DNA from: Pseudomonadota bacterium
GTDB lineage: Bacteria > Chloroflexota > UBA5177 > JAJPKF01
DNA: 64,000 bases
Direction of reading: 5' to 3'
Assembly (NCBI GenBank): GCA_021323865.1
Contig: JAJPKF010000020.1
Location: forward strand, 1 to 64,000
Part shown: in pieces, positions 23,631-32,691 of the stretch
Layout: the number at the start of each line of letters is the position of its first letter
How positions within the stretch are numbered: the first letter of the stretch is position 1
Position numbers and translations under genes: made by a program
The notes under the pieces: generated by a model
Told to the model about the DNA's origin: nothing
Database searches by the model: none
Seen by the model: only the letters and a program-made list of their open reading frames with translations

Positions 23631-24701
23631 ATGAGCCGGGCCGGCCGCTGGCGGACCATCTCGCGGCTGCTGATCGGCGCCGTCATCCTGGTGGCGCTCG
23701 TGGCTGCCGGCCTGGCCACCACCATTGCCCGGCAGACGGCCGCTCCCGCCCCGAAGCTCGTGGGCGGCACCGTCCTCCAGAGGGCAGCCCCCGCCTTCTC
23801 GCTGCCCGATCAGAACGGCCGAACCGTCAGCCTGGCCGGCGAGCGGGGCCATGTACTGGTCGTGACGTTCTTCTATACGCACTGCCCGGATACCTGTCCC
23901 ATGACGGCCCAGAAGCTGCGCACCGTGATCCGCGCGCTCGGTCGGGAACAGCGTCGGGTTCAGGTGCTGATCGTCACCACGGACCCACTCCGCGACGATC
24001 CGGCCGACGCTCGCGCCTTCCTACGCCGCCACGGCATGCCCTCCTGGCACTTCCTGCTCGGCCCCTACGCGCGGGTACGAGGAGTGTGGTCCGCGTTCCA
24101 TGTCTATGCCGCCCCGCCGGGTCAGGTGGCCACGCTGGGGCAGATGCACACCGCCGGCATGTTTCTCATCGATCCCCGTAGCCGGGAGCGGCTCTACCTG
24201 TCCGACTCGGTCCCCGCGGTGCAGATTGCGACGGACCTCCACGTGCTGCTGCATGACGGCATGGCGGGAGCGGCCGTGCCCATCGCTCCTCAGGTCGGCG
24301 GACGTGCGCCTGCTTTCTCCCTGCAGACGCTCTCCGGGAGCAGCGTTTCGCTGGCCGATCTCCGGGGCCGGCCGGCGCTGATCAACTTCTGGGCGACCTG
24401 GTGCGTGCCCTGCCGGGCCGAGATGCCGCTCCTGGAACGGACCTATCGAGCCGACGGAAAGCGACTGAGGATCCTCGGCATCGACGAGCAGGAGCCTGCC
24501 TCGCAGGTACGTGACTTCGCGCGCGGGTTGCACGTGCGCTACCCCATCGCGCTCGACGCGAGCGGCGACGTGCAGTACGTGTACCAGATCTACGGCATGC
24601 CCTCGACCTTCCTGCTCGACCGGCATGGCGTCATCCGTCAGATTCAGCGGGGCGCGTACACCACTCGAAGCTTGGCGAAGGCCCTGCGCCGGGTTCTCTA
24701 G
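23631..24701 (+). CDS. SCO1/SenC copper chaperone fused to TlpA-like thioredoxin
   Basis: A 356-residue membrane-anchored protein with one N-terminal segment (LLIGAVILVALVAAGLATTI). The first thioredoxin fold (about 50-210) is SCO-type: copper-binding C85 and C89 in CPDTCP and the distant His in GQMHTAGMFLID. The second (about 220-356) is a TlpA/ResA-like domain with active-site C258-V-P-C261 in FWATWCVPCRAEMP and the cis-Pro loop YGMPSTF. SCO delivers copper to CuA and a thioredoxin partner reduces its cysteines or those of CoxB; both being in one chain is economical and unusual. It is the last gene of the operon, before a terminator. Confidence 0.92.
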   Translation: MSRAGRWRTISRLLIGAVILVALVAAGLATTIARQTAAPAPKLVGGTVLQRAAPAFSLPDQNGRTVSLAGERGHVLVVTFFYTHCPDTCPMTAQKLRTVIRALGREQRRVQVLIVTTDPLRDDPADARAFLRRHGMPSWHFLLGPYARVRGVWSAFHVYAAPPGQVATLGQMHTAGMFLIDPRSRERLYLSDSVPAVQIATDLHVLLHDGMAGAAVPIAPQVGGRAPAFSLQTLSGSSVSLADLRGRPALINFWATWCVPCRAEMPLLERTYRADGKRLRILGIDEQEPASQVRDFARGLHVRYPIALDASGDVQYVYQIYGMPSTFLLDRHGVIRQIQRGAYTTRSLAKALRRVL

Positions 24702-24706
24702 GCGAA

Positions 24707-24739
24707 GGCGAGCCCGCCTCTGAGGCTCGCCGCGTTTTT
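24707..24739 (+). terminator. Rho-independent terminator of the respiratory operon
   Basis: GGCGAGCC pairs with GGCTCGCC over 8 bp around a 9-base loop and is followed by GCGTTTTT, 5 bases after the last stop codon. Confidence 0.85.
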
Positions 24740-24865
24740 GCATGTCCTGGAGGCCATGTCGTGGAGGCCACGACCCGAAGGGACGCCGTGGCCCTGGGCA
24801 ACATCCACTCGTTTGGCATGCCCGGTGGCCTGCTCCTCGCCTGTCAGACGGGCAAGGTCCTGAAC

Positions 24866-25645
24866 TCAAACCGGCGGGAATAGCCCGCGCAGGTCCTCCA
24901 GGCTCACGGAGCCGGTGATCGAAACATGCGGAGTATGGTCCGGATCAAGCCGGTGGTAGACGAGGCGGATCAAGGCCTCGGCCGGAATCATCAGGTTGCC
25001 GTCGAGAGGGTGTGACTCGTCCGCCTGCAGACGCATCTTTCCTGCAACCGCGGAGAGAGTGAACCGCCGTCGAGGGCTCGTCGTTTCGATGCCCAACCGG
25101 AACTCCCGATCGCCCGGCTCGCGGCGACTGACCAGCAGACTTACCGCGTCGTCCACCATGAGGTCGACGGCAGGTTGCGCGATGGTGGCGGAGGGCTGAC
25201 GACTAACGGCGATGTCCCACACGTGGACCGACAGCTCGGTGAGTCGGAACATGGTCAGCGCGGCCGCGTCCATCTCGATGCCGAAGAAGTTCAGCCGCAG
25301 ATGAGCAAGCTCCTCGTCCGTGAATGCCTCGTAGCGCCGAACGAGTCTCTCGGACTGAGTGAGCGCATCGGACTTCAGCTGGTCGACAGCGCGATCGTTC
25401 CAGGCTCGCATCAGGGGTGCGAACGCATCCGGACCGGGAGGGGCGGAGCCGGCCAGCGCGGCATCGAGGTAGGCGTCGAACAGCGCCGAGCTGGCGCCCA
25501 CGTGCTTCACGACCTCGCCGATGGTCCAGATATGATATGACGGTTCGGCGAGCTGCTCTGCCGTCATCGGCCCGACGAGGCGTGCAAAGTCGTCCTGCGA
25601 GGCGCGCAAGGCGGCGATCCAGACGTGCGGATTGGTCTCTCTCAT
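24866..25645 (-). CDS. MDMPI/DinB-family protein (maleylpyruvate isomerase-like)
   Basis: A 259-residue protein with a DinB-like four-helix N-terminal domain (FARLVGPMTAEQLAEPSYHIWTIGEVVKHVGAS) and a C-terminal SCP2-like beta domain (ESHPLDGNLMIPAEALIRLVYHRLDPDHTP). The metal-ligand histidines of DinB enzymes fit H in EVVKHVG and in ELSVHVWDIAV. Members use mycothiol or bacillithiol as thiol partners, but many are uncharacterised. It diverges from a MarR regulator with a shared operator, so it is probably induced by a compound sensed by that regulator. Confidence 0.8.
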   Translation of the reverse strand: MRETNPHVWIAALRASQDDFARLVGPMTAEQLAEPSYHIWTIGEVVKHVGASSALFDAYLDAALAGSAPPGPDAFAPLMRAWNDRAVDQLKSDALTQSERLVRRYEAFTDEELAHLRLNFFGIEMDAAALTMFRLTELSVHVWDIAVSRQPSATIAQPAVDLMVDDAVSLLVSRREPGDREFRLGIETTSPRRRFTLSAVAGKMRLQADESHPLDGNLMIPAEALIRLVYHRLDPDHTPHVSITGSVSLEDLRGLFPPV

Positions 25646-25686
25646 GGCGTGTGCTCCTATCGGATCAGGTCTTGTGACTATACTAC

Positions 25687-25705
25687 TATAATCAAGAGAC
25701 TTGAT
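25687..25705. promoter_or_regulatory. divergent promoter with MarR-type operator
   Basis: TATAAT (25687-25692) overlaps the perfect palindrome ATCAAG-AGA-CTTGAT (25691-25705). TATACT/TATAGT hexamers on both strands lie in the same 30-base AT-rich patch, which stands out against the GC-rich surroundings. A MarR dimer bound here would block both the MDMPI gene and its own gene. Confidence 0.75.
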
Positions 25706-25822
25706 ATTCTAGATAGAGAGTGGTGAGGGATTCAGGTCTGGCTCGTCTGTGTCACGCAGCGCGTGCGTGGTACGAGTCGGTCGCGCTGCGCTGACCAAGA
25801 TCGCAACCACGAGGAACCGTTG

Positions 25823-26311
25823 ATGGACAGATCCGAGCTCGAGCAGCGGGTGACGCAGGCTGCAAGCGAGTACCGCATCCGGGTGGTTCAGTTCCGGCAT
25901 GTGGTGGGAGCAAGCCTGGGGCTCAACGTCACAGACACGGAGTGCCTTGCCGTGCTCTTTCATCGTGGGGTGGCCACGCCCAAGGAGCTGGCATCCTACA
26001 CGGGCCTCAGCTCCGGCGCCACGACGGCGATGCTCGACCGGCTCGAGCGTAGCGGCCTCGTCGAACGCCGTCCCAATCCCAAGGATCGACGGGGGACGCT
26101 GATCGTCGTGGTCGAGGAGGCCGGCCGGCGAATCGCGCCCCTCCTCCGCCCGGCGGGCCGAGGTCAGGAGGAAATCATGGCCGAGTACACGACCGAGGAG
26201 CTGGACAGGATCGCGGACTTCCTGGAGCGATCGGCCGTGATGTGGGAAGCCGAGCGGCAACGGCTACTGGACGCCTCCAGAAACCGAGAAACGGAACGCG
26301 AGAAGTCCTGA
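25823..26311 (+). CDS. MarR-family transcriptional regulator
   Basis: A 162-residue winged-helix repressor. ATG 25823 is chosen for the GAGG site 12 bases upstream; the frame is open further upstream. The DNA-binding core is LGLNVTDTECLAVLFHRGVATPKELASYTGLSSGATTAMLDRLERSGLVERRPNPKDRRGTLIVV, with the wing DRR motif. Flanking helices (roughly residues 1-30 and 110-150) make the dimer interface. It faces the MDMPI gene across an operator-bearing gap and probably autoregulates. Confidence 0.92.
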   Translation: MDRSELEQRVTQAASEYRIRVVQFRHVVGASLGLNVTDTECLAVLFHRGVATPKELASYTGLSSGATTAMLDRLERSGLVERRPNPKDRRGTLIVVVEEAGRRIAPLLRPAGRGQEEIMAEYTTEELDRIADFLERSAVMWEAERQRLLDASRNRETEREKS

Positions 26312-26466
26312 CGGTTGGGGCGGCATCACCCGCTTCGATCGAGCCGGTTAGCGGATTTCCCGGTGTCCCTACACGGGATCGGGACTCCGGTAGTCGCCTC
26401 CCGGCTTGCGGTGACGTGCTTCCTGGACGACCTCGGCAGAGCCGTGGAGGCTCGCCGGCGTCGGGT

Positions 26467-27036
26467 CTACGGAGCCTCTGGGGACGACTCGTCTGTGGCC
26501 GGGCCGCCATCGGGAGCGGCGGCCGGCGGCTCGGGCGCTGCCGGTTCGGCGGGCGCCGTGGGCGGGGCGGCCTCCGGCTCGGGTGATGGTGGCGCGGGTG
26601 GAGTGGCCGCGGCGGCCGCTGCGGGACCACTTTGGGCGGCGGTCGCAAGACCGACAAGGATGGGATCGAACGAGGCGGCGATGCGCTTGCCCATCAGGGG
26701 ACCGAAAATGGGGGCGAGGGCGCCGCTCATGCTGAGCCCCTGACTGATCCGGCTGCCGGCTGGGCTGGGGTCGACGCGACAGGAGAACCGAAAGACGGTG
26801 GCCGGCATCGGCTGGGTCACCAGATCGAACGACCGCCCCGTCACGTTCTCAAGCGTGATGGGGTGGGTTCCGCGACCGGTGGTCATGGAACCGGTGGTGC
26901 CGCTCTGAAAGGGACCGTTGAGAGAGATGGCGCGCACGTCGGGATTCCAGGACGGCCAGGTGTCGGTGTCGGACCAGAAGCGCCAGACCTGATCGGGTGA
27001 AGCCGTCGTCTCTCGGGACCGCTCATACGTTGCCAT
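26467..27036 (-). CDS. SRPBCC-family protein with Pro/Ala-rich tail
   Basis: A 189-residue protein. Residues 1-135 show the START/Bet-v1-like fold typical of polyketide-cyclase/CoxG-like proteins (YERSRETTASPDQVWRFWSDTDTWPSWNPDVRAISL). They carry a hydrophobic cavity sequence and the final long helix (IFGPLMGKRIAASFDPILVGLATAA). The last 50 residues are a low-complexity run of Pro, Ala and Glu (PPAPPSPEPEAAPPTAPAEP), a likely disordered tail. Ligand unknown. It stands alone, reading toward the MarR gene. Confidence 0.75.
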   Translation of the reverse strand: MATYERSRETTASPDQVWRFWSDTDTWPSWNPDVRAISLNGPFQSGTTGSMTTGRGTHPITLENVTGRSFDLVTQPMPATVFRFSCRVDPSPAGSRISQGLSMSGALAPIFGPLMGKRIAASFDPILVGLATAAQSGPAAAAAATPPAPPSPEPEAAPPTAPAEPAAPEPPAAAPDGGPATDESSPEAP

Positions 27037-27174
27037 GAGTCACCTCCGTTGCTCGATGGTGCCACAACTCGGCCCACTTGGGGCCGGCAGGCCGACGGCA
27101 CGGGTGCCCGATCCGGCCCGCGCCGGGACTGGCTCGAACGGAGGTCAAGGGGGGCCGATCGTCGCCGACATCCC

Positions 27175-27414
27175 TCATTCCTCCGGCCGTCGCGTCCGGT
27201 CCTGACGGAGGAGCGAGAGGTGCTCGGCCACGCGCTGTGCCCGGGCGAGGTCGTAGCCCTGCGGCCGGTGGGGATCGTGGGCATCGCACACAGGAATGCC
27301 ATGTCCGGCGTCGGTGGAGGTCCAGCGACCCGACGAAGGGAGATGGATGAGGTGACCGGGGCGGCCACAGATAAGGCATTCAGGGGATTCGTTGGACACC
27401 GGCTCATCAGTCAT
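27175..27414 (-). CDS. small zinc-finger-like protein upstream of folC
   Basis: A 79-residue protein with C-x2-C (ECLICGRPGH) and a later VCDAHD, spaced like a treble-clef or HNH-like zinc site. The end is rich in Arg. On the minus strand its position is just after folC: its ATG overlaps the folC stop (ATGA at 27411-27414), so the two are translationally coupled. No family is recognised. Confidence 0.6.
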   Translation of the reverse strand: MTDEPVSNESPECLICGRPGHLIHLPSSGRWTSTDAGHGIPVCDAHDPHRPQGYDLARAQRVAEHLSLLRQDRTRRPEE

Positions 27415-28808
27415 GGGCGCGTCCCCACGGGCGTCCTGGCCGCCATGGCAAGGCCGTCATCGGCGCTCGCCTGGCCGCCAATCTCCTCGCCGGGCACCAG
27501 CTGACGGATACAGCCGACCAGGTAGAGCGATCCGGTCACCAGCAGCAGGTCATTTGGCCGAAGGGAGGAGCGGGCGACCGTCCAGGCCCGGGTCGGATCG
27601 GGCTCGAATCGCACCGTCTCGACCCGATCGCGCAGGAGACCCAGAAGCTCGGCGGGATCGGTGGTTCGTCCCTCGAAGGGCGGCAGGGTGACGACCGCCG
27701 AGCGGACCCGAGGGATGAGCGGAGCGACGATCGACGCCGCGTCTTTATCCGCCAGGGCTCCCACCACGAGCACGATGTCGTGAGTGGGAAAGAGGTCGTC
27801 GAGGGTCTGCCGCAGCGCCTCCGCCGAGACCTGGTTGCGAGCGCCGTCCAGCACGACCGGCGGCCGTTCGGACATCACCTCGAAGCGGCCGGGGAAGCCG
27901 GCTGCCTCCAGCCCCCGACGGACCGCCTGGGAGTCGATGCGCCAGCCTCTCCCCACAAGGAGGTCGACGGCACCCACCGCGGTGGCGGCGTTGCGCACCT
28001 GATGACGCCCCAGGAGACGGATGAAACAGTCGGGATGTTCTCGCAACGGCGTGCGAATGGCGGCCCGCTGGCCGTCACGGTCGGCGGCATCGATGCGATA
28101 GACCACGTCGCTGCCGACGCGCCACAGATCGGCGCCCACCGACCGGCAGCGCTCCTCGATCACCTCCAGCACCGGCGGCTGCTCGGCGGCCGTGACGGCG
28201 CTGCTCCCGGACTTGACGATGGCGGCCTTCTCGCCGGCGATCGCGGTTTCGGTGTCGCCCAGGAGCCGCGTGTGCTCCAAGCTGACGTTGGTAAGGACCG
28301 CAACCTCGGGACGCAGGACGTTGGTGGCCGAGAGCCGGCCGCCCACGCCCACCTCGATGACGCCGGCATCGACCTCCGAGGCGGCGAAGTGGGTTGCGGC
28401 CATCGACCAGACGAACTCGAACAGAGACGGCCGGCCCAACGACCAACCGTCGTCGCCACGCTCCATGGCATCGGCAACCGGCCTGACCCGTTCGAAGGCA
28501 GCCATCCACCCCTTCGCGGAGACGGGCGAGCCGTCGACGGCGATGCGCTCCAGATAGCTCTGCAGGTGGGGCGAGCGGAAGACGCCGGTACGGTACCCTG
28601 CCTCCCCCAGAATGCCGGCCACCATGGTGGCGGTCGAGCCCTTGCCGCAGGTCCCCGTGATGTGCACCGTGGGGAAGCGCTCGTGCGGGTTGTCCAGACG
28701 CCGGAGCAGATGTCGGATGCGCTCCAACCCCACCTCCGCCGGGGGCCGGATGGGCCGCCGGTAGAGGGACTCCAGATACGAGAAGGTTTCCTCGAGACCG
28801 AGGGTCAC
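27411..28808 (-). CDS. folC: folylpolyglutamate/dihydrofolate synthase
   Basis: A 465-residue Mur-ligase-fold enzyme that adds glutamate to folates. The P-loop is ITGTCGKGSTATMVAGIL (residues about 49-66). Also present are the FRSPHLQSYLERIAVDG loop, the EVGVGGRLSATNVL metal-site region and NVSLEHTRLLGDT. The C-terminal motif normally reading DGAHNP is DGARNQVSAEAL here, so two usually conserved residues are changed. GTG 28808 overlaps the rarA stop by 4 bases. It forms a coupled minus-strand run rarA-folC-small zinc protein. Confidence 0.93.
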   Translation of the reverse strand: MTLGLEETFSYLESLYRRPIRPPAEVGLERIRHLLRRLDNPHERFPTVHITGTCGKGSTATMVAGILGEAGYRTGVFRSPHLQSYLERIAVDGSPVSAKGWMAAFERVRPVADAMERGDDGWSLGRPSLFEFVWSMAATHFAASEVDAGVIEVGVGGRLSATNVLRPEVAVLTNVSLEHTRLLGDTETAIAGEKAAIVKSGSSAVTAAEQPPVLEVIEERCRSVGADLWRVGSDVVYRIDAADRDGQRAAIRTPLREHPDCFIRLLGRHQVRNAATAVGAVDLLVGRGWRIDSQAVRRGLEAAGFPGRFEVMSERPPVVLDGARNQVSAEALRQTLDDLFPTHDIVLVVGALADKDAASIVAPLIPRVRSAVVTLPPFEGRTTDPAELLGLLRDRVETVRFEPDPTRAWTVARSSLRPNDLLLVTGSLYLVGCIRQLVPGEEIGGQASADDGLAMAARTPVGTRP

Positions 28809-30067
28809 GCCTTGCTCCGTTCACGAAGCTGTTTGAGCCGGCCGGCCATGGCCGCCTCGGCTCCCTGGTCGCTGGGCTCGTAGTAGCGGCGACCCTGCAG
28901 GTCATCCGGTAGATACTGCTGGTCGACGTAGTGGCCGTCAAAGTCGTGACTGTACTTGTAGCCCTTGCCGTAGCCCTCCCGCCGGTTCAGCTGGGTGGTG
29001 GCGTTGCGTAGGTGGAGCGGCACGGGGCGGTTGAGGGTGGCCGCCACGTCCTCGAGCGCCTTGCCATAGGCCAGCATCGCGGAGTTGCTCTTGGGGGCCA
29101 GGGCGAGAAAGAGGGTGGCCTCGGACAGGGGAAGAAAGGCCTCGGGCATGCCCACGAAGTGCACGGCCTGCTGGGCGGCAATGGCCACGGAGAGGGCCGC
29201 CGGATCGGCCAGGCCCACATCTTCGGCGGCCAGGATGACCAGCCGGCGAGCCACGAAGAGGGGGTCCTCGCCCGCCTCCAGCATGCGTGCCAGCCAGTAC
29301 ACGGCCGCGTCAGGATCGGATCCGCGGATGCTCTTAATGAACGCCGAGATCACGTGATAGTGCATGTCGCCGGCCTTGTCGTAGAGGAGGGCGGGCCGCT
29401 GGAGCGCCTCCTCGATCAGCGGGCGGTCGACCAGCCGCCGCCCGTCGGTCAGGGAAGCCGAGGCTGCGGCCATCTCCAGGGCATTGAGCGCGATGCGCGC
29501 GTCGCCGTCGGCAACCTGTACCAGGTGCGTCTTGGCCTCCGGGTCCAACACCACGTTCCAATCGCCCAGACCGCGTTCCCGATCCTCCAGCGCGCGGTCG
29601 ACGATGACCGAGACGTCCTCCTGACCGAGGGCCCGGAGGGTGAAGACCCGCGTCCGTGAGAGAAGCGCGGAGTTGACCTCAAAGCTGGGGTTCTCGGTGG
29701 TGGCCCCGACGAGGGTGACGACGCCCTGCTCGACGAAGGGCAGAACGGCATCCTGTTGGCCCTTGTTGAAGCGATGGATCTCGTCGATGAAGAGGATGGT
29801 GTTCTGGCCGTTCAGGGCCCGCAGCTTTCGCGCCGCCTCGACGGCCTTTCGCAGGTCGGCGACGCCCGCATTGACGGCGCTCAGCGGCACGAAATGCGAC
29901 CGGCTGAGCCGGGCGATCACGCCGGCCAGGGTGGTCTTGCCCGACCCCGGTGGCCCCCAGAAGATCATGGAGCCGACCGTGTCGCTCTCGATGGCGCGCC
30001 GGAGGATTCGTGATGGCGCCAGGATGTGCTCCTGGCCGACGAACTCCTCGAGGGTGCGAGGCCGCAT
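28805..30067 (-). CDS. rarA: replication-associated recombination protein A (AAA+ ATPase)
   Basis: A 420-residue MgsA/RarA/WRNIP1-type ATPase that acts at stalled forks. Walker A is [12 protein letters not shown], Walker [21 protein letters not shown], sensor 1 [12 protein letters not shown], and the C-terminal MgsA tetramer domain includes [36 protein letters not shown]. The typical family N-terminus PLAxRMRPxTLxE is partly encoded upstream of the ATG (in-frame EPLAAR before MRPRTLEEF) but no ATG, GTG or TTG is found there before a stop. Either translation starts at 30067 with a short N-terminus or a rare codon such as CTG is used. Confidence 0.95.
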   Translation of the reverse strand: MRPRTLEEFVGQEHILAPSRILRRAIESDTVGSMIFWGPPGSGKTTLAGVIARLSRSHFVPLSAVNAGVADLRKAVEAARKLRALNGQNTILFIDEIHRFNKGQQDAVLPFVEQGVVTLVGATTENPSFEVNSALLSRTRVFTLRALGQEDVSVIVDRALEDRERGLGDWNVVLDPEAKTHLVQVADGDARIALNALEMAAASASLTDGRRLVDRPLIEEALQRPALLYDKAGDMHYHVISAFIKSIRGSDPDAAVYWLARMLEAGEDPLFVARRLVILAAEDVGLADPAALSVAIAAQQAVHFVGMPEAFLPLSEATLFLALAPKSNSAMLAYGKALEDVAATLNRPVPLHLRNATTQLNRREGYGKGYKYSHDFDGHYVDQQYLPDDLQGRRYYEPSDQGAEAAMAGRLKQLRERSKA

Positions 30068-30137
30068 CCGGGCCGCCAGCGGCTCGTGGGTCAGGTCGGA
30101 GGGCCGCTGCCCCTCCTCCGCGAGCGTCTGCTGCTGG

Positions 30138-30500
30138 TCAGTCGCGAAGAGGGATCTTCTCCTGCAGGTTCAGCCGGACGATGTGCTCGTTCACCACGGC
30201 TGCCGGAGCAGTCTTGATGAAGGTATCGAGGATGAAGAGGGCCATGACGATGTCGCTCACCTCGCCGACCACAGGAATGGCCTGGATCAGGTCAAAGGGC
30301 GAGACGACCACCGCGAGCGCCGCCAGGGCCGCGGCCTTGTTGGCAACCGGGACCCGCGGGTCCTGATAAAGCGCCCACACCAGCCGGGCCACGCTGGGGG
30401 CGCGAAGGAGCGCCTTGATCCGGGCCACCGGCCCCATGCCGGGCATGAACGGCATCCGCTTGACGCCGTGCTTCAACAAGAACTGGAACGCACTCACCAT
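30138..30500 (-). CDS. YkvA-family (DUF1232) membrane protein
   Basis: A 120-residue protein. ATG 30500 is chosen because GAGGAGG sits 5 bases upstream. The DUF1232 core ([53 protein letters not shown]) has a hydrophobic hairpin with the SPFDLI motif. Function unknown; the family is thought to be membrane associated. It lies upstream of rarA on the same strand with about 70 bases between, probably in one transcript. Confidence 0.85.
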   Translation of the reverse strand: MVSAFQFLLKHGVKRMPFMPGMGPVARIKALLRAPSVARLVWALYQDPRVPVANKAAALAALAVVVSPFDLIQAIPVVGEVSDIVMALFILDTFIKTAPAAVVNEHIVRLNLQEKIPLRD

Positions 30501-30571
30501 CCGCCTCCTCACCTGACCTCCGAAGTCGGCTCATTATCGCAGGCGAGGCGCCCGGGCGCGGCTAGATTTGA

Positions 30572-32308
30572 ATGCCCATGGAAAGCATGAACAACCAGGT
30601 CATTGCCGACGTCCTGGACGAGATCGCCGAGCTGCTGGAGCTGAAGGGGGAAAGCGCCTTTCGGGTCCGGGCCTACGAGAAGGCTGCCGCAGCAGTGAGA
30701 TCACTTCCGGCCGACATCTCCGACCTGGCCGGCGAGGGGCGGCTGCAGTCCATTCCCGGTGTGGGCGGGGCCCTGGCCCAGAAGATCGACGAGTATCTGC
30801 GCACGGGCCGGATGGAATACCTGGAGGGTTTGCGCGCCCAGTTTCCGCCGGGCGTGCGGCAGCTCATGGGGGTCCCGGGCGTCGGTCCCAAGCTGGCGGC
30901 CCGGGCGTATCAGGAGCTGGGTGTGGAGACGCTGGACGGACTGCAGGAGGCGGCGGCCGACGGGCGGCTCGCGGCCCTGCCCCGTCTCGGGGAGCGGACC
31001 GCCGAGAACCTGCTCAAGGCCATCGAGCGTGCCCGCTCTCAGCAGAGCACGCGGCTGCCCATCGGCGACGTGCTGCCCTACGTGCGCATGGTTCTCCGGA
31101 GGCTGGAGGAGGTGGAGGTGGTGCGCAACGTCACCGTCGCGGGCAGCCTCCGGCGCTTTCGGGAGACGATTCGCGACGTCGACATCATCGCCACCTCGGA
31201 CGCTCCCTCGGCAGCCTTCGACCTCTTCCTCTCGCTTCCCGGGATCAAGGAGGTGGTGGCACGCGGGCCCACCAAGCTCAGCGTTCTCAACGAGCGCGGT
31301 CTCCAGATCGACTTCCGGATCGTCCCGCACGAGTCGTACGGCTCGCTGCTGCAGCACTTCACCGGCAGCAAGGAGCACAACGTGGCCCTGCGCGAGTACG
31401 CCCTGCGCCGCGGCCAGAGCCTGAGCGAGTACGGCATCGCCGGCGTGGAGACGGGGGAGCGGCAGCTCTTCGCGGCCGAGACGGAGTTCTATGCCGCGCT
31501 CGATCTGCCCTGGATTCCGCCGGAGCTGCGCGAGGGCACGGGCGAGATCGAGGCCGGGCTCGCCGGCGCCCTGCCCGCCCTGCTGGAGACCGGCGACATC
31601 CGCGGCGACCTCCACATGCATACCGACTGGAGTGACGGCACTGCCTCCCTCGAGGCCATGGTGGAGGCCGCCATTGGCCGGGGCTACGAGTATGTCGCCG
31701 TCACCGACCACTCACCCTCGCGCGGCGGCGATCCCGGTGGCCTGAGCGTGGACCGTCTGCACCGCCAGCGGGAGGCGCTCGCGGTGGTGCGGGAACGGCA
31801 CCCCGAGATTCACATCCTCCACGGGACCGAGGTGGACATCAAGAACGACGGCTCGCTCGACTTCGCCGACGAGGTGCTCGCCGAGCTGGACTGGGTGGTC
31901 GCCTCCATCCATTCCAGCTTCAGCCTCAGTCAGGAGCAGATGACCCGGCGGATGGTCTCGGCCATCGCCAACCCCCACGTGGACCTCATCGGCCATCCCA
32001 CCGGGCGAATCCTGGGCCGGCGGCCGCCCTACGAGCTGAACATGGAAGCGGTCTTCGAGGCGGCCGCGGAACATGGAACGGCCCTGGAGGTCAACTCATT
32101 TCCGCAGCGTCTCGATCTCAAGGACAGCTACGTGCGCCGGGCGGTGGAGATGGGCATCCCCATCGCCGTGGATACCGACGCCCACTCCATCGCGGAGCTG
32201 AACCAGCTGGAGTTCGGTGTGAGAGTCGCCCGCCGGGGGTGGGCCACAGCGGCGGGCGTCGTCAACGCGAGGAGGTGGGAAGCGCTATCGCGCTCGCTTC
32301 ACCATTGA
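30572..32308 (+). CDS. polX: DNA polymerase/3'-5' exonuclease PolX
   Basis: A 578-residue family X polymerase with PHP exonuclease domain, used in base-excision and gap repair. The N-terminal 8-kDa and helix-hairpin-helix modules include [19 protein letters not shown] and [19 protein letters not shown]. The palm has D202 and D204 in [14 protein letters not shown] and D247 in LQIDFRIVP. The PHP domain starts near residue 345 ([22 protein letters not shown]) with metal-ligand motifs VTDHSPS, HGTEVDI, HPTGRI and VDTDAHS. Length and domain order are standard. ATG 30572 and ATG 30578 are both possible. Confidence 0.96.
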   Translation: MPMESMNNQVIADVLDEIAELLELKGESAFRVRAYEKAAAAVRSLPADISDLAGEGRLQSIPGVGGALAQKIDEYLRTGRMEYLEGLRAQFPPGVRQLMGVPGVGPKLAARAYQELGVETLDGLQEAAADGRLAALPRLGERTAENLLKAIERARSQQSTRLPIGDVLPYVRMVLRRLEEVEVVRNVTVAGSLRRFRETIRDVDIIATSDAPSAAFDLFLSLPGIKEVVARGPTKLSVLNERGLQIDFRIVPHESYGSLLQHFTGSKEHNVALREYALRRGQSLSEYGIAGVETGERQLFAAETEFYAALDLPWIPPELREGTGEIEAGLAGALPALLETGDIRGDLHMHTDWSDGTASLEAMVEAAIGRGYEYVAVTDHSPSRGGDPGGLSVDRLHRQREALAVVRERHPEIHILHGTEVDIKNDGSLDFADEVLAELDWVVASIHSSFSLSQEQMTRRMVSAIANPHVDLIGHPTGRILGRRPPYELNMEAVFEAAAEHGTALEVNSFPQRLDLKDSYVRRAVEMGIPIAVDTDAHSIAELNQLEFGVRVARRGWATAAGVVNARRWEALSRSLHH

Positions 32309-32584
32309 TTTGAGGACGGCGAGCAGCACCTTTCGTGAGGCATCGTGCTCGATGACCTTGATGGCCGCGCTGAGCGCCCACTTGCCCTTGAAGCTGAAGG
32401 AGGGAACGCTGGAGGAGCGGGCGCTTTCGAACGCCTCCGCGAAACGGCTCCCGGCCTGCCGCTGGGACTTGAAGTACGCCACCGAGGCGGCGGCGACGAG
32501 AAGACCGATGCCTGCCCCGCCGATGATGACGTTCAGCGGACTGCCGGTCACCTTGGGAATCCCGGTCGATCCGTTCTGTGACAT
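32285..32584 (-). CDS. small membrane protein convergent with polX
   Basis: A 99-residue protein with one membrane segment (NVIIGGAGIGLLVAAASVAYF) and a basic, amphipathic C-terminal half ([34 protein letters not shown]). No family is recognised. Its 3' end overlaps polX by 24 bases tail to tail. Codon use is like its neighbours and the upstream base context has AGGTGA before the ATG, which supports a real gene. Confidence 0.6.
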   Translation of the reverse strand: MSQNGSTGIPKVTGSPLNVIIGGAGIGLLVAAASVAYFKSQRQAGSRFAEAFESARSSSVPSFSFKGKWALSAAIKVIEHDASRKVLLAVLKSMVKRAR

Positions 32585-32691
32585 TCCATTTCACCTCAAT
32601 GGTCGTGGCCGGCGACGCCGGCTCCTCATCCATGCTATCGCCGGGAGCCCGAGAAGGGCACAGCCGCGACTCCGCCGAGGTCCGCTGAGCC

